Positions 8,742-17,964 of a stretch of 64,000 nt of DNA are shown one piece after another. The stretch lies in the NCBI GenBank assembly GCA_021151695.1, contig JAGKWU010000020.1, positions 1-64,000 of the forward strand. Direction: 5' to 3'. The stretch's first letter is position 1; every line of letters begins with the position of its first letter. Source of the DNA: Cellvibrionaceae bacterium. GTDB lineage: Bacteria; Pseudomonadota; Gammaproteobacteria; Pseudomonadales; Cellvibrionaceae. The notes under the pieces are model-generated. The model searched no databases and was not told the origin of the DNA. It saw only the letters and a list, made by a program, of their open reading frames with translations. A program made the translations under genes and the position numbers.

Positions 8742-10145
8742 TTATTTCTCGTACTTGCTGCGTACCACCGGGGCACCTACAGCCAACCACTTATCCACTT
8801 CCTGAATATCAGCTGGAGTCAGCATGCCGGCTACTTCACGCAGTCTGATGGAGTCGATCACATAGTCATAGAGTGCGTTGGAGTAGTCACGACGGGCTTG
8901 GTAGAAGTTGCGCTGGGCAATCAACACTTCCACCAGGTTGCGGGTACCTACTTCGTAACCGGACTGGGTGGCATCCAGAGCAGACTGGTTGGAGATGGCA
9001 GCTTGTTTGCGAGCTACTACACGAGCCACGTCAGTTTCCACGGACAAGTGCAGACCACGAGTATTCTGGATGGTATTGCGTTGGGTGTTGTTGAACTGTT
9101 CTTCTGCTTGCAGGCTTTGTGAAATTGCCTGACGAGCCATGCTGGATGTGCGCAGACCGCTGAAGATCGGGACGTTTACACCAATAGTGACCGAGCTACC
9201 TTTGTCAGTGGCATCGAAAGGATAGTGGGTTGCGTTAGCCTGACTCAATTGGGTGCCGTCAGTGTCTATATTGCTGTAACCCAATTGCGCATTTACGGTT
9301 GGCAAATGCTCTGCGCGGCGTGAATTGGCTGTAGCAGATGCGGCATCCGCACGCAGGCGCGTGGCTTTCAGCGAGTAGTTGTTTTTCAGCGCAAAGTTAA
9401 CCCATTCGGCGCGGTCGGCCGGGGTTGGGTTAACGACCGGAAATTTGTCAGAGAGAGGAGCAATACTGTCTTCTGGTTTACCGGTCAGTACTTCCAGGGC
9501 TTCATAGCTGATGCTCAGGCTGCCGCGCGCCTCTAATGCACCGGCTACGGCGCTGTCATAGGCTGCTTGGGCTTCGTGTACTTCGGTAATCGCGGTCAAG
9601 CCTACATCAAAGCGTTGTTTGGTTTGCTCAAGGCGATGGGCGAAGGCATTTTGTTCAGAAGTGGCAGTTTCCAAAGTGTCTACTGCGCGCAACACATTAA
9701 AGTAAGCAGTTGCTACGCGTACGATCAGGCTTTGTTGATCGGCGCCAAATTGGGCTTCAGCTTGTTCGCTGAGTTTTTGACCGTTTTTGTAGTCGTACCA
9801 GGCAGACAAATCAAACAGGGGTTGGGTCAGGGATGCCTGCCAGCCTTTGCGCGTGACTTCATCTTCGCCGTAATTTTGCTTGGTCAGGTTGTTGGTGGTT
9901 TCGTCTTTGGATTTGGCGTGGCTATAGCTGGCATTAATTTGTGGCAGAAGGCCGGCGCGGGCAATGCTTGCGTATTCCTGACCTGCTTCGTAGCCGGCTT
10001 TGTCGGCTTTCAGTTGCGCATCGTTTTTCAGTGCGAGGTCATAGATATCCATCAGGCTGTTGGCGCTGGCTCCCAGCGGTGCGAGGGCGAGCAGGCCGAT
10101 GGCCAGGTAAAGCTTTGATTTTTTCATAGAGGAAGACTCGTTCAT
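8742..10145 (-). CDS. tolC: TolC-family outer membrane channel
   Basis: The 467-residue product is an outer membrane efflux protein: a trimeric barrel-tunnel used by tripartite pumps and type I secretion. After a signal peptide (cleavage near ASA-NSL) two internally similar halves follow, each with long amphipathic helices (for example LMDIYDLALKNDAQL and the repeat around VATAYFNVLRA). The TIGR01844-type C-terminal features are present. A start at 10145 gives MNESSSMKKSK; an in-frame ATG at 10127 would start directly at MKKSK but has no binding site. The antiporter gene is divergent. Pseudomonas also has a tolC-type gene next to thiC, so the neighbourhood is conserved. Confidence 0.9.
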   Translation of the reverse strand: MNESSSMKKSKLYLAIGLLALAPLGASANSLMDIYDLALKNDAQLKADKAGYEAGQEYASIARAGLLPQINASYSHAKSKDETTNNLTKQNYGEDEVTRKGWQASLTQPLFDLSAWYDYKNGQKLSEQAEAQFGADQQSLIVRVATAYFNVLRAVDTLETATSEQNAFAHRLEQTKQRFDVGLTAITEVHEAQAAYDSAVAGALEARGSLSISYEALEVLTGKPEDSIAPLSDKFPVVNPTPADRAEWVNFALKNNYSLKATRLRADAASATANSRRAEHLPTVNAQLGYSNIDTDGTQLSQANATHYPFDATDKGSSVTIGVNVPIFSGLRTSSMARQAISQSLQAEEQFNNTQRNTIQNTRGLHLSVETDVARVVARKQAAISNQSALDATQSGYEVGTRNLVEVLIAQRNFYQARRDYSNALYDYVIDSIRLREVAGMLTPADIQEVDKWLAVGAPVVRSKYEK

Positions 10146-10475
10146 AACAGATCCCGGGAGTAAATGTATCCAAAGTGTCCAGTCAAAAAATGATGACGAC
10201 CCTGTATAAGCAACAACTTAGACGCAACATGCGAAGGTTCGGATTCACAAAAAATGCCGAGTGTAGCGGGTTGCTGGAGAGGGGTCGAGCGTCGCGGGCT
10301 GGCAACTGGTTAAAAAGAGTAAACACTTGCGCCAAGTCGTTGTAGTTACAAATGTAAGCAGCATACCTATCGGTTTGTTTTGTGCTGATCGCGCAGTTTG
10401 CCACTCTCTGAGCGGTTGTTTTGCAGGCTGGGCGCCAGTATCTTGCGCGACATAATTCACGGCGGGGGAATGCGA
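10146..10475. other. Divergent intergenic region between tolC and the antiporter gene
   Basis: About 330 bases that must hold both promoters. I see no clear operator, riboswitch or small gene. The in-frame stretch 10398-10475 is open but has no membrane-protein character and precedes a better start. Confidence 0.3.
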
Positions 10476-11699
10476 ATGTCGACGGTCGACATAGCCAAAC
10501 AAGATTTGCTGTACGTGGCCATCATTATCCTGGCAGGTTTGTTAGGGGCTGTATGCGCCCGCAAAATTCGTGTGCCCGACATAGTGTTGTTTTTGCTTCT
10601 GGGGATATTGCTCGGGCCAGCGGCAAGCGGATTGGTGAATGTGCCGGCGGGTTCTACCATGAATCAATTGATCCTCACCATAGGCGCCTGCTATCTGTTG
10701 TTTGAAGGCGGGGCGACCCTGCGATTTTCCGTGCTGAAAGAAATCTGGATCACTCTATTGGTGATCGCCACGCTGGGTGTGTTGATGACCGGCGCAGTGG
10801 TTGCTGGCGCTGCATCTTGGCTGGGGGTGCCGCTGATGACGGCGGTGCTGCTCGGGGCGGTGACTGCCTCTACGGATCCCGCAACCCTGGTGCCCATCTT
10901 TCGCCAGGTTCCCGTTAAAGATCGTGTATCCCAAACCGTAATGAGCGAGTCTGCCCTCAACGATGCCATGGGTGCTATAGCCACCTTTGCCGTGGTGGCT
11001 TGGGTGATGGGTGGCGGTGAGGCTCCCGACATTATGTCTATGGTAGGGGATCTGTTCTGGGAGGCCGGTGGCGGGATTGTGCTAGGGGTTATTGCCGGCT
11101 ATATCGCCTGCTTGTTGATGGCGCACGAGCGTTGGGGAATCTTCCGTAACCAGGCGCCTTTCCTGTTGGTATTGGCGGTGATACTGGCTTATCTGGCGGC
11201 GGACAACATCCACGCCTCTGGCTTTATGGCGGTGTTTTCTTGCGGCGTGGTATTCGGCAATCTGGGGGCTTTCAAGCTGTCTCTCGCAGAGCATGAGCAC
11301 GAATATTTGGAAGATTATGTGGGCAATACTTCGCTCCTGCTGCGTATGTTTATCTTTATTTTGCTGGGTTCACAGGTCAACTTCTCATTGCTTGGACAGT
11401 ATCTCTGGCAGGGTCTAGCTCTGTTGGCAGTGTTCATATTAGTGGCGCGGCCACTGACGGTGTTTATCTGTGCCTGGCCAGACAGGCGCGCCATCTGGAG
11501 TCTACGCGAATTGGTCTTCATGAGCTGGACGCGCGAAACCGGCGTTATTCCAGCGGCGCTGGTGGGGATTCTCGCTGGTATGGGGGTGCCGGGAATTGAG
11601 GTAGTCAGTGCTATCACGTTTATTTTCATTCTGGGGACCATACTCATCCAGGCGCCTACAACGGCATGGCTAGCAGGAAAGCTGGGTTTGTTGCGCTAG
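10476..11699 (+). CDS. CPA1-type cation:proton antiporter
   Basis: A 407-residue membrane protein with about twelve hydrophobic segments that should exchange Na+ or K+ for protons. The CPA1 signature is present: TASTDPATLVPIF in TM4-like position and SESALNDAMG carrying the Asn-Asp pair that binds the ion. There is no cytoplasmic C-terminal TrkA or cNMP domain. I choose the ATG at 10476 because ggcggggg ends seven to eight bases before it; an ATG two codons earlier is too close to the site. Ion specificity is not readable. Confidence 0.8.
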   Translation: MSTVDIAKQDLLYVAIIILAGLLGAVCARKIRVPDIVLFLLLGILLGPAASGLVNVPAGSTMNQLILTIGACYLLFEGGATLRFSVLKEIWITLLVIATLGVLMTGAVVAGAASWLGVPLMTAVLLGAVTASTDPATLVPIFRQVPVKDRVSQTVMSESALNDAMGAIATFAVVAWVMGGGEAPDIMSMVGDLFWEAGGGIVLGVIAGYIACLLMAHERWGIFRNQAPFLLVLAVILAYLAADNIHASGFMAVFSCGVVFGNLGAFKLSLAEHEHEYLEDYVGNTSLLLRMFIFILLGSQVNFSLLGQYLWQGLALLAVFILVARPLTVFICAWPDRRAIWSLRELVFMSWTRETGVIPAALVGILAGMGVPGIEVVSAITFIFILGTILIQAPTTAWLAGKLGLLR

Positions 11700-11775
11700 T
11701 TCAGGGGGCGGCTGCAGCAGCCAAAATAGCGCCCAAGGCTAGCATCTGCCCCCCAAGTTCACTACACTGCGAAGC

Positions 11776-11862
11776 TTCTTGTCGGGGTGCTCTGGTTTGC
11801 CAGGGCTGAGATAAACCCGCCGACCTGATCCGGTTAGTACCGGCGTAGGGAACGAGAGCATC
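11776..11862 (+). promoter_or_regulatory. TPP riboswitch (THI element)
   Basis: The conserved blocks are all present: ggggtgc, ggctgagataaacccg, acctgatccggttagtaccggcgtagggaa (11823-11852). It lies upstream of thiD and should lower thiamine gene expression when thiamine pyrophosphate is high. Downstream, gcatcaag (11858-11865) can pair with cttgatgc (11902-11909) just before the thiD start, and gagag (11854-11858) with ctctc (11886-11890). These are candidate switching helices that could expose or hide the start region. Confidence 0.93.
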
Positions 11863-11918
11863 AAGCCGCAGCCACGCCTGCGCCTCTCTCAATTCCGCGC
11901 CCTTGATGCGGAATCTTC

Positions 11919-12725
11919 ATGCAAGCAGTAACTCCCATAGCCTTAACCATCGCCGGCAGCGACAGCGGTGGCGGTGCAGGCATACAGGCAGATTTGAAAA
12001 CCTTTGCGGCCCTGGGCGTTTACGGCTGCTCGGCCATAAGTTCGCTCACGGCGCAGAACACCTGCGGTGTGCAGGGCGTGTTGCCCGTACCACCCGCGTT
12101 TGTGCAAGCGCAGATTACCTCGGTGCTTGGCGATATCCCGGTTGCGGCGATCAAGACTGGCATGTTGGCCCAGGCCGATATTATTCAAGCGGTAGCGCAG
12201 ACGCTATCGGCTTATCCGCATCTGCCACTGGTGCTCGATCCGGTAATGGTTGCCACCAGCGGTGATCGCCTGCTAGCGGAAGACGCGGTGGATGCCCTGA
12301 TCAACGACTTGCTACCCAGGGCGCTGGTGATTACGCCCAACTTGCATGAGGCGGCCGCATTATTGAATCGACCCGTAGCACAAAACCTTGCGCAAATGCG
12401 CGAGCAAGCTGAACAACTTCTAGCCATGGGCGCACGCAATGTGCTCATGAAGGGCGGTCACAGCAGCGACGAACAAGCGACAGATTTACTGCTGACCAGC
12501 GAGGGCGAATTTTTATTTTCCAGCTCGCGCATAGTCACAAAAAATACACACGGTACCGGTTGCACCTTGGCCTCGGCCATAGCAGCGGGTCTGGCGAAAA
12601 AATTATCACTGCAGGATGCAGTGCAAGAAGCGAAAACCTATTTACACAATGCATTGTTACACGCAGACAAATTGACGATTGGGCAGGGCAGTGGTCCTGT
12701 GCATCATTTTTATTCTTTTTACTAA
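11919..12725 (+). CDS. thiD: Hydroxymethylpyrimidine/phosphomethylpyrimidine kinase
   Basis: ThiD phosphorylates HMP and HMP-P to HMP-PP, the pyrimidine half of thiamine. The 268-residue ribokinase-fold protein has the substrate-side motif SDSGGGAGIQADLKT near the N-terminus and the anion-hole/catalytic motif NTHGTGCTLASAIAAG (the Asp/Cys region of ribokinases) near residue 205. It is preceded by a TPP riboswitch. The start is ATG 11919 with a weak gcgga site, in keeping with control at translation. It is followed by a long inverted repeat and then thiC, so both probably share the riboswitch leader. Confidence 0.95.
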   Translation: MQAVTPIALTIAGSDSGGGAGIQADLKTFAALGVYGCSAISSLTAQNTCGVQGVLPVPPAFVQAQITSVLGDIPVAAIKTGMLAQADIIQAVAQTLSAYPHLPLVLDPVMVATSGDRLLAEDAVDALINDLLPRALVITPNLHEAAALLNRPVAQNLAQMREQAEQLLAMGARNVLMKGGHSSDEQATDLLLTSEGEFLFSSSRIVTKNTHGTGCTLASAIAAGLAKKLSLQDAVQEAKTYLHNALLHADKLTIGQGSGPVHHFYSFY

Positions 12726-12760
12726 AAAGCTCCCACTTTCATTCTGAGTGAATAGAAAAA

Positions 12761-12843
12761 GGGAGTCGTCATCCCCGCAGGGGATCCAGTGTGGCTGGTT
12801 TGTTAGTAATGGCGCTGGATCCCCTACGGGGATGACGACTCCC
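12761..12843. repeat. Long inverted repeat (MITE or dRS3-like element) between thiD and thiC
   Basis: Arms at 12761-12789 and 12815-12843 are 29-base inverted copies with one mismatch (a G/A that still pairs as G-U in one RNA strand), around a 25-base loop. Each arm itself contains the small palindrome atcccc-N3-ggggat. Related gtcatcccc...ggggatccag repeats are known as interspersed elements in several proteobacteria. It lies entirely in the gap between two thiamine genes. Confidence 0.75.
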
Positions 12844-12893
12844 TTGGCAAAAATGTGGAGTGCTACTTTAAAGTTTTAACCTGAGGATTAACC

Positions 12894-14804
12894 ATGAACA
12901 GCAGCGTAGACAAAATACTGAGCGAGAGCGCCGAGGTCGATAAGGCGTCCATCCAACCCTTTACCGGCTCGCAAAAAATGTATGTAGAGGGCTCTCGCCC
13001 GGACATTCGCGTACCTATGCGCGAAATTACGCTGGCCGATACACCGACCGATTTTGGTGGCGAAAAAAATCCACCGGTGCGCGTTTACGATACTTCTGGT
13101 CCTTACACCGATCCTGCAGTAAAAATCGATCTACGCACCGGGCTACCAGAAGTACGCACTGCCTGGATTGAAGAGCGCAATGACACAGAAATTCTGGAGG
13201 AAAGCCACTCCGAATTTACCAACGAGCGTTTGAATGATCCCAAACTCGCCGCCCTGCGTTTTAATCTCACCCGCAAGCCACGTCGTGCCAAAGCCGGTAT
13301 GAACGTATCGCAAATGCACTACGCAAAACGCGGCATTATCACGCCCGAAATGGAATACATCGCTATCCGCGAAAACATGGCGCTGGCGCAAGCGCGTGAG
13401 CTGGGTATTTTGAATGAACAGCATCAGGGTATGAGCTTCGGTGCCAGTATTCCCGATGAAATTACCCCGGAATTTGTGCGCAGTGAAGTGGCTCGCGGTC
13501 GTGCGATTATTCCTGCCAACATCAACCACCCTGAAGTTGAGCCAATGATTATCGGCCGTAACTTTTTGGTAAAAATCAACGGCAATATCGGTAACTCGGC
13601 ACTGGGTTCTTCCATCGAAGAAGAAGTGGAAAAACTCACCTGGGGTGCGCGCTGGGGCGCGGATACTGTGATGGATTTGTCCACTGGCAAAAATATCCAT
13701 GAAACCCGCGAGTGGATTATCCGCAACTCCCACGTGCCCATTGGCACTGTACCTATTTATCAAGCACTGGAAAAAGTTAACGGCATAGCGGAAGACCTGA
13801 CCTGGGAAATTTTCCGCGATACCTTGATTGAACAAGCCGAGCAGGGCGTTGACTATTTCACCATCCACGCCGGTGTACTGTTGCGCTATGTTCCGCTCAC
13901 TGCCAAGCGCGTGACCGGCATTGTGTCGCGCGGTGGTTCTATCATGGCAAAGTGGTGTCTCGCGCATCACAAAGAAAACTTCCTCTACACCCATTTCGAA
14001 GAAATCTGCGAAATCATGAAAGCTTACGACGTGAGCTTCTCATTGGGTGATGGCCTGCGTCCGGGCTCTATTGCTGACGCTAACGATGAAGCGCAATTCG
14101 GCGAGCTGGAAACTCTGGGCGAACTGACCAAAATCGCCTGGAAGCATGATGTACAGGTGATGATCGAAGGCCCGGGTCACGTGCCTATGCACATGATCAA
14201 AGAGAACATGGAAAAGCAGCTGGAAGTTTGCGATGAAGCGCCTTTCTACACCCTCGGCCCATTGACCACTGACATTGCGCCTGGCTACGACCACATCACT
14301 TCCGGTATTGGTGCTGCCATGATCGGTTGGTACGGTTGTGCCATGCTCTGCTACGTAACACCGAAAGAGCACTTGGGCCTGCCCAACAAAGACGACGTGA
14401 AAGAAGGCATCATCACCTACAAGATTGCCGCGCACGCTGCCGATTTGGCCAAAGGCCATCCGGGCGCGCAGTTGCGCGATAATGCCTTGTCGAAAGCGCG
14501 CTTTGAATTCCGTTGGGAGGACCAATTCAATCTCGGCCTTGACCCTGACACAGCGCGTTCATATCACGATGAGACACTGCCCAAGGAATCAGCCAAGGTT
14601 GCACACTTCTGCTCTATGTGTGGCCCGAAATTCTGCTCTATGAAAATTACCCAGGAAGTGCGCGATTTTGCGGCCAAGCACGGTACCGATATTTCGGTGA
14701 TCGGTGAGAAAGACATCATAAAAATGATTGATGTCGAAGCTGAAATGCAACAAAAAGCCAAAGAGTTTGTCGAACAAGGCTCAGAGATTTACCGCAAAGT
14801 GTAA
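12894..14804 (+). CDS. thiC: Phosphomethylpyrimidine synthase
   Basis: ThiC is a non-canonical radical SAM enzyme that rearranges aminoimidazole ribotide into HMP phosphate. At 636 residues it is of normal length. The C-terminal cluster motif CSMCGPKFCSM gives the CX2CX4C that binds the 4Fe-4S cluster. Core family motifs are present (MHYAKRGIITPEMEY, IGRNFLVKINGNIGNS, TIHAGVLLRYVP, EGPGHVPMH). The site gagga lies just before the ATG. No second TPP riboswitch is found between thiD and thiC, so control probably comes from the thiD leader. Confidence 0.97.
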   Translation: MNSSVDKILSESAEVDKASIQPFTGSQKMYVEGSRPDIRVPMREITLADTPTDFGGEKNPPVRVYDTSGPYTDPAVKIDLRTGLPEVRTAWIEERNDTEILEESHSEFTNERLNDPKLAALRFNLTRKPRRAKAGMNVSQMHYAKRGIITPEMEYIAIRENMALAQARELGILNEQHQGMSFGASIPDEITPEFVRSEVARGRAIIPANINHPEVEPMIIGRNFLVKINGNIGNSALGSSIEEEVEKLTWGARWGADTVMDLSTGKNIHETREWIIRNSHVPIGTVPIYQALEKVNGIAEDLTWEIFRDTLIEQAEQGVDYFTIHAGVLLRYVPLTAKRVTGIVSRGGSIMAKWCLAHHKENFLYTHFEEICEIMKAYDVSFSLGDGLRPGSIADANDEAQFGELETLGELTKIAWKHDVQVMIEGPGHVPMHMIKENMEKQLEVCDEAPFYTLGPLTTDIAPGYDHITSGIGAAMIGWYGCAMLCYVTPKEHLGLPNKDDVKEGIITYKIAAHAADLAKGHPGAQLRDNALSKARFEFRWEDQFNLGLDPDTARSYHDETLPKESAKVAHFCSMCGPKFCSMKITQEVRDFAAKHGTDISVIGEKDIIKMIDVEAEMQQKAKEFVEQGSEIYRKV

Positions 14805-14810
14805 ATTCGC

Positions 14811-14836
14811 TAGAGGCCGGGTTGCCCCGGCCTCTA
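14811..14836 (+). terminator. Stem-loop after thiC
   Basis: A perfect ten-base stem (tagaggccgg / ccggcctcta) with a six-base loop begins seven bases after the thiC stop. No T-run follows, so it may be a 3' stability hairpin or weak terminator rather than a strong intrinsic one. Confidence 0.5.
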
Positions 14837-14870
14837 CGCAACAACAATAAACTCCAACACAAGACAAAAG

Positions 14871-15491
14871 ATGATAAAAAAACCGGAATTTACTCGTGCG
14901 GATGTTGAAATCCTCCGCAGTGAGGAGCTGTATAAACGTTTTTTTCGGGTCGAAAAAGTATTCCTTCGCCATAAGTTATTCGAGGGCGGCTGGGGTAAAG
15001 AAATAGGCCGTGAATTATTTGTGCGTGGTGAGGCTGTCGCTGTAGTGCTGTACGACCCGGTGCGCGACACTATAGGGATGGTTGAGCAATTTCGCATAGG
15101 CGCCATTAATGAGCCTGACGGCCCCTGGTGTTATGAAGTTGTTGCCGGCATGGTGGAAGAGGGAGAATCTCCTGAGGAGGTTGGTCGTCGCGAATTGCTG
15201 GAAGAGGCCAATGTTGAACCTTATTCCATGGAATATATTTGTAATTATTTATCCAGCCCCGGCGGCAGTGATGAAAAATTGCATTTGTATTGTGCGCTCT
15301 GCGACTTGAGCGATGCTGGCGGCGTATATGGCTTGCCGGAAGAGGGTGAAGATATTCGCGTGCATGTATTGGCTGCAGATGATGTATTCGCCGAGTTATT
15401 AAACGGCCGTTTTAATAACGCCGCCGCATTGATCTGTTTACAATGGTTACAGCTCAATCGCTCCCGCCTGCGCGCTGATTCGGCCGCATAA
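14871..15491 (+). CDS. nudF: ADP-ribose pyrophosphatase (Nudix)
   Basis: NudF splits ADP-ribose to AMP and ribose 5-phosphate. The 206-residue protein carries a complete Nudix box (GMVEEGESPEEVGRRELLEEANV, fitting GX5EX7REUXEEXGU except for a final A-N variation) followed by the extended ADPRase region. It precedes yqiB by about 110 bases, as in E. coli and Pseudomonas, where nudF-yqiB-cpdA-yqiA-parE lie together. Here that run is broken after yqiB. Confidence 0.92.
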   Translation: MIKKPEFTRADVEILRSEELYKRFFRVEKVFLRHKLFEGGWGKEIGRELFVRGEAVAVVLYDPVRDTIGMVEQFRIGAINEPDGPWCYEVVAGMVEEGESPEEVGRRELLEEANVEPYSMEYICNYLSSPGGSDEKLHLYCALCDLSDAGGVYGLPEEGEDIRVHVLAADDVFAELLNGRFNNAAALICLQWLQLNRSRLRADSAA

Positions 15492-15600
15492 TAAATCTGC
15501 CACGAGTGATTGACTTAATCACTCGTCTGGCTAACACTTCATCTGAATCGGGTTGCTTTATTGGCCTGGATGTTTACGGTTTTCAACTACTACTGAATCT

Positions 15601-16101
15601 ATGTTCACACTGCGCGTTCCCAAGCCACAGCCCGACTACGTTACTTATCGTGAGCGTTACAAGGTTGATTTACCCCGGCAAATGGCGGAATGCGAAGCAA
15701 ATTACGTGCGCTTGTCGCGCCTCATGGCACATTTGGGTGAAGGCGATGAATATCGTTTTCTTGTGAATCGCGGTGCACAGCCTTGGTTGCATTTGCTGCA
15801 TGTACTGGAGCGCTCCCCCTATACCATTACCATTCAATTGCAGCAGGCTGCTGTTGCTGGCCAGAGTAACTGGTTGCAGTTGCCCAAACTTACTGTGCGC
15901 ATGTATCACGATGCCAAGCTCGCAGAAGTGCTTGCCTGGGAAGGGCACAAGCGTTTACGTCCGCGCTATGTGTACCCCAACCGCACCATGTATTACGCTG
16001 ATGAAAAATTGCAGATCAATCAATTTTTAGGTGAACTGCTCAGCGCCTGTTTGAGTGAAGGCTATGAAGTGGATGGCGTTGAGCAATTGCTAAAGCCATA
16101 A
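15601..16101 (+). CDS. yqiB: DUF1249 family protein (YqiB-like)
   Basis: A 166-residue cytoplasmic protein of the YqiB/DUF1249 family, whose function is not known. Family features are the N-terminal ECEANYVRLSRLMAH stretch, LHVLERSPYTITIQL, and the C-terminal RPRYVYPNRTMYYADEKLQINQFLGELLS. The ATG at 15601 begins the conserved region; the frame is open further upstream from a TTG at 15553 but that part has no family likeness. It normally lies just before cpdA, but here a strong terminator and 11 kb of signalling genes follow. Confidence 0.88.
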   Translation: MFTLRVPKPQPDYVTYRERYKVDLPRQMAECEANYVRLSRLMAHLGEGDEYRFLVNRGAQPWLHLLHVLERSPYTITIQLQQAAVAGQSNWLQLPKLTVRMYHDAKLAEVLAWEGHKRLRPRYVYPNRTMYYADEKLQINQFLGELLSACLSEGYEVDGVEQLLKP

Positions 16102-16114
16102 ATGAGATGAAGAT

Positions 16115-16142
16115 AAAAAGCCGCGCATATGCGCGGCTTTTT
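16115..16142. terminator. Bidirectional terminator between yqiB and hypX-like gene
   Basis: The palindrome aaaaagccgcgcat/atgcgcggcttttt gives a strong GC stem flanked by A and T runs. It can end transcription of both convergent genes and marks the left boundary of the signalling block. Confidence 0.9.
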
Positions 16143-16165
16143 GTTATGGAAAATATTTACCCTTA

Positions 16166-17887
16166 CTAAGCTGTTTGTGCCAGCGCCTGGGTGGCGGGTT
16201 TGTAAAGCAGGCGTGCCGGTGTTTGGCCACAGCTGACTTTATGGACAAAGTTGTAGCGTAAATAATGATATTCGCTGTCTGGGTTATCGAAGATAGCTTT
16301 CATGCGCTGCAATTCTGCCTGGCGATAAGTCTCCAGCGGGCGTTTAGCCTCATCCTGCATGCGTGTGTATTGTTTGCGGGCCAATATGGCAAAAAAGTTT
16401 TCGTCGTCAGCCAGCATTTCACATTCGCGCTGCAACAGTTCGTGATAATCGCCCCAGTCTTCCTGCAGTACTTTATCAACCATGCCAAATTTTTGCGCTT
16501 GGCTGACCAACAATGGCATGCAGCCCTCAATCAATTCTTTGGCCAGGGTTTCGCCCACACGTTTGGGTAGCAGATAAGTCCAATATTCCGAGCCGTACAA
16601 GCCCATGGTCAGATAGTGAGGGTTGAGCACCACACCATCGCGGGCGATCACTTTGTCACACGCCAACGGCATGATGGCTCCGCCAGCGCCGGCATTATTG
16701 CGCAATGCTGCCACGGTAACCTTGTTGCTCATGTTAATAATCTCTTGCACTACATCATCGATGGCATTGATGTTGCGCCATGATTCGCGCGCACTATCTG
16801 GCGCTGCCTGGATGCAATTGAGATGTATACCGTTGCTCCAGAAATCATCGCCGCCCATTAATGCTATAACGCGAACATCTTCGCGCTCGCGCAGTTCGCG
16901 GATGCGTGCCAGCAATGCATGGCACTGTTCTGTATTCATTGCGCCGTTGTAAAAATCAAAGCTGAGGTAGGCAACGGCATTTTCAACAACGACGTTAATG
17001 TCGTTCTGCACCCTGGAGTCCAGCGCGCGATTAAAAGCGAGTTTATGAGTGTTGGTAAATTGCTGAGTGACGACTTGCATGGCCGGCAATTTAAAAAAGC
17101 GTCGTTCGCCTTGTTGTGCCATTTTTAATTGACGAATCCACACACTGCCATCAACTGTTGCACGGCAAATGGCGCCATCGCGGTGGCCGACAATTTCACC
17201 TGGCAATGCGCTATAAATGTTGTATTCGGCTTTCGCGCCGAAAAGATAGACCTCGTTGCCTAGAATGCTGTCCTGCACACCGGGAAAACCATCCGCCGCG
17301 TTTATCTTGCGTACTATGGTGGCGGTAGTGTCCAGTGCCCAGTTAATTTTACGTGAGTCCTGTCGCATCAATGGCAGGCAAGTACCTGTGACATTCGGAT
17401 TGTCGTAATTTAGCGGGCGAGGTTTAAAGTCAGCATTTTTAAAATCATGGATCGCTTGTTTAACCAGATGAGTTGCCGTGGTGATTACCTCGCGGCGATA
17501 AAGACTGGCTTTGGCAGTATTGCGCAGATTAAATTTTTGCGTGCCCCAAATATCTCCCGCGTCCATTTCTGCATCGGCCTGTAAAAGCGTAACACCCCAG
17601 CTGGTGAGGTTGCTTTCTATCGCCCAATCAAGAGAGGAGGGGCCTCGGTCACCTTCAATACCGGGATGTACTATCAGGCACAAATGCTCGCGCCAGATAA
17701 CCTCAGGTACACGGTGTTTGAGAAAGGGGCAGATAATCATGTCCGGTTGAAATTGCGCAACAGCATTAATCATCTGCTGTTCGCCGCTGGAAAGCTCAAT
17801 CGACACACTGTGCTTGTCGCTTTCCAGTTCGCGATGAATACGCTGGCACATGCCATTATAGGCCGACGCAAAGAGTAAAATTTTCAA
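16166..17887 (-). CDS. hypX: HypX/HoxX-like protein (formyltransferase plus crotonase domains)
   Basis: This 573-residue protein joins an N-terminal formyl-THF hydrolase/transferase-like domain (residues ~1-270; LIVHPGIEGDRGPSSLDWAI, then LLQADAEMDAGDIW with the catalytic Asp region) to a C-terminal enoyl-CoA hydratase/isomerase domain (~300-530; AALRNNAGAGGAIMPLACD oxyanion region). This is the layout of HypX, which in Aquifex turns formyl-THF into CO through formyl-CoA to supply a NiFe-hydrogenase ligand. No hydrogenase or other hyp gene occurs in the window. It lies 77 bases downstream of the MHYT gene on the same strand, probably one operon. Function outside hydrogenase maturation is open. 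Confidence 0.85.
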   Translation of the reverse strand: MKILLFASAYNGMCQRIHRELESDKHSVSIELSSGEQQMINAVAQFQPDMIICPFLKHRVPEVIWREHLCLIVHPGIEGDRGPSSLDWAIESNLTSWGVTLLQADAEMDAGDIWGTQKFNLRNTAKASLYRREVITTATHLVKQAIHDFKNADFKPRPLNYDNPNVTGTCLPLMRQDSRKINWALDTTATIVRKINAADGFPGVQDSILGNEVYLFGAKAEYNIYSALPGEIVGHRDGAICRATVDGSVWIRQLKMAQQGERRFFKLPAMQVVTQQFTNTHKLAFNRALDSRVQNDINVVVENAVAYLSFDFYNGAMNTEQCHALLARIRELREREDVRVIALMGGDDFWSNGIHLNCIQAAPDSARESWRNINAIDDVVQEIINMSNKVTVAALRNNAGAGGAIMPLACDKVIARDGVVLNPHYLTMGLYGSEYWTYLLPKRVGETLAKELIEGCMPLLVSQAQKFGMVDKVLQEDWGDYHELLQRECEMLADDENFFAILARKQYTRMQDEAKRPLETYRQAELQRMKAIFDNPDSEYHYLRYNFVHKVSCGQTPARLLYKPATQALAQTA

Positions 17888-17964
17888 CTGCTATTTCTCC
17901 AGTGATGTCGACGATAAAAATTGCAATGCAAAAAAAGTTTGTGAAATTGCGTGGGATATAAATG

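Noticed and set aside
13143..13994. 283-codon open frame on the minus strand
   Set aside because: Opposite thiC, a highly conserved enzyme gene.
16166..17887. Reading the gene as methionyl-tRNA formyltransferase or a plain enoyl-CoA hydratase
   Set aside because: Both domains occur in one chain in the HypX order; either single-domain call would ignore half of the protein.
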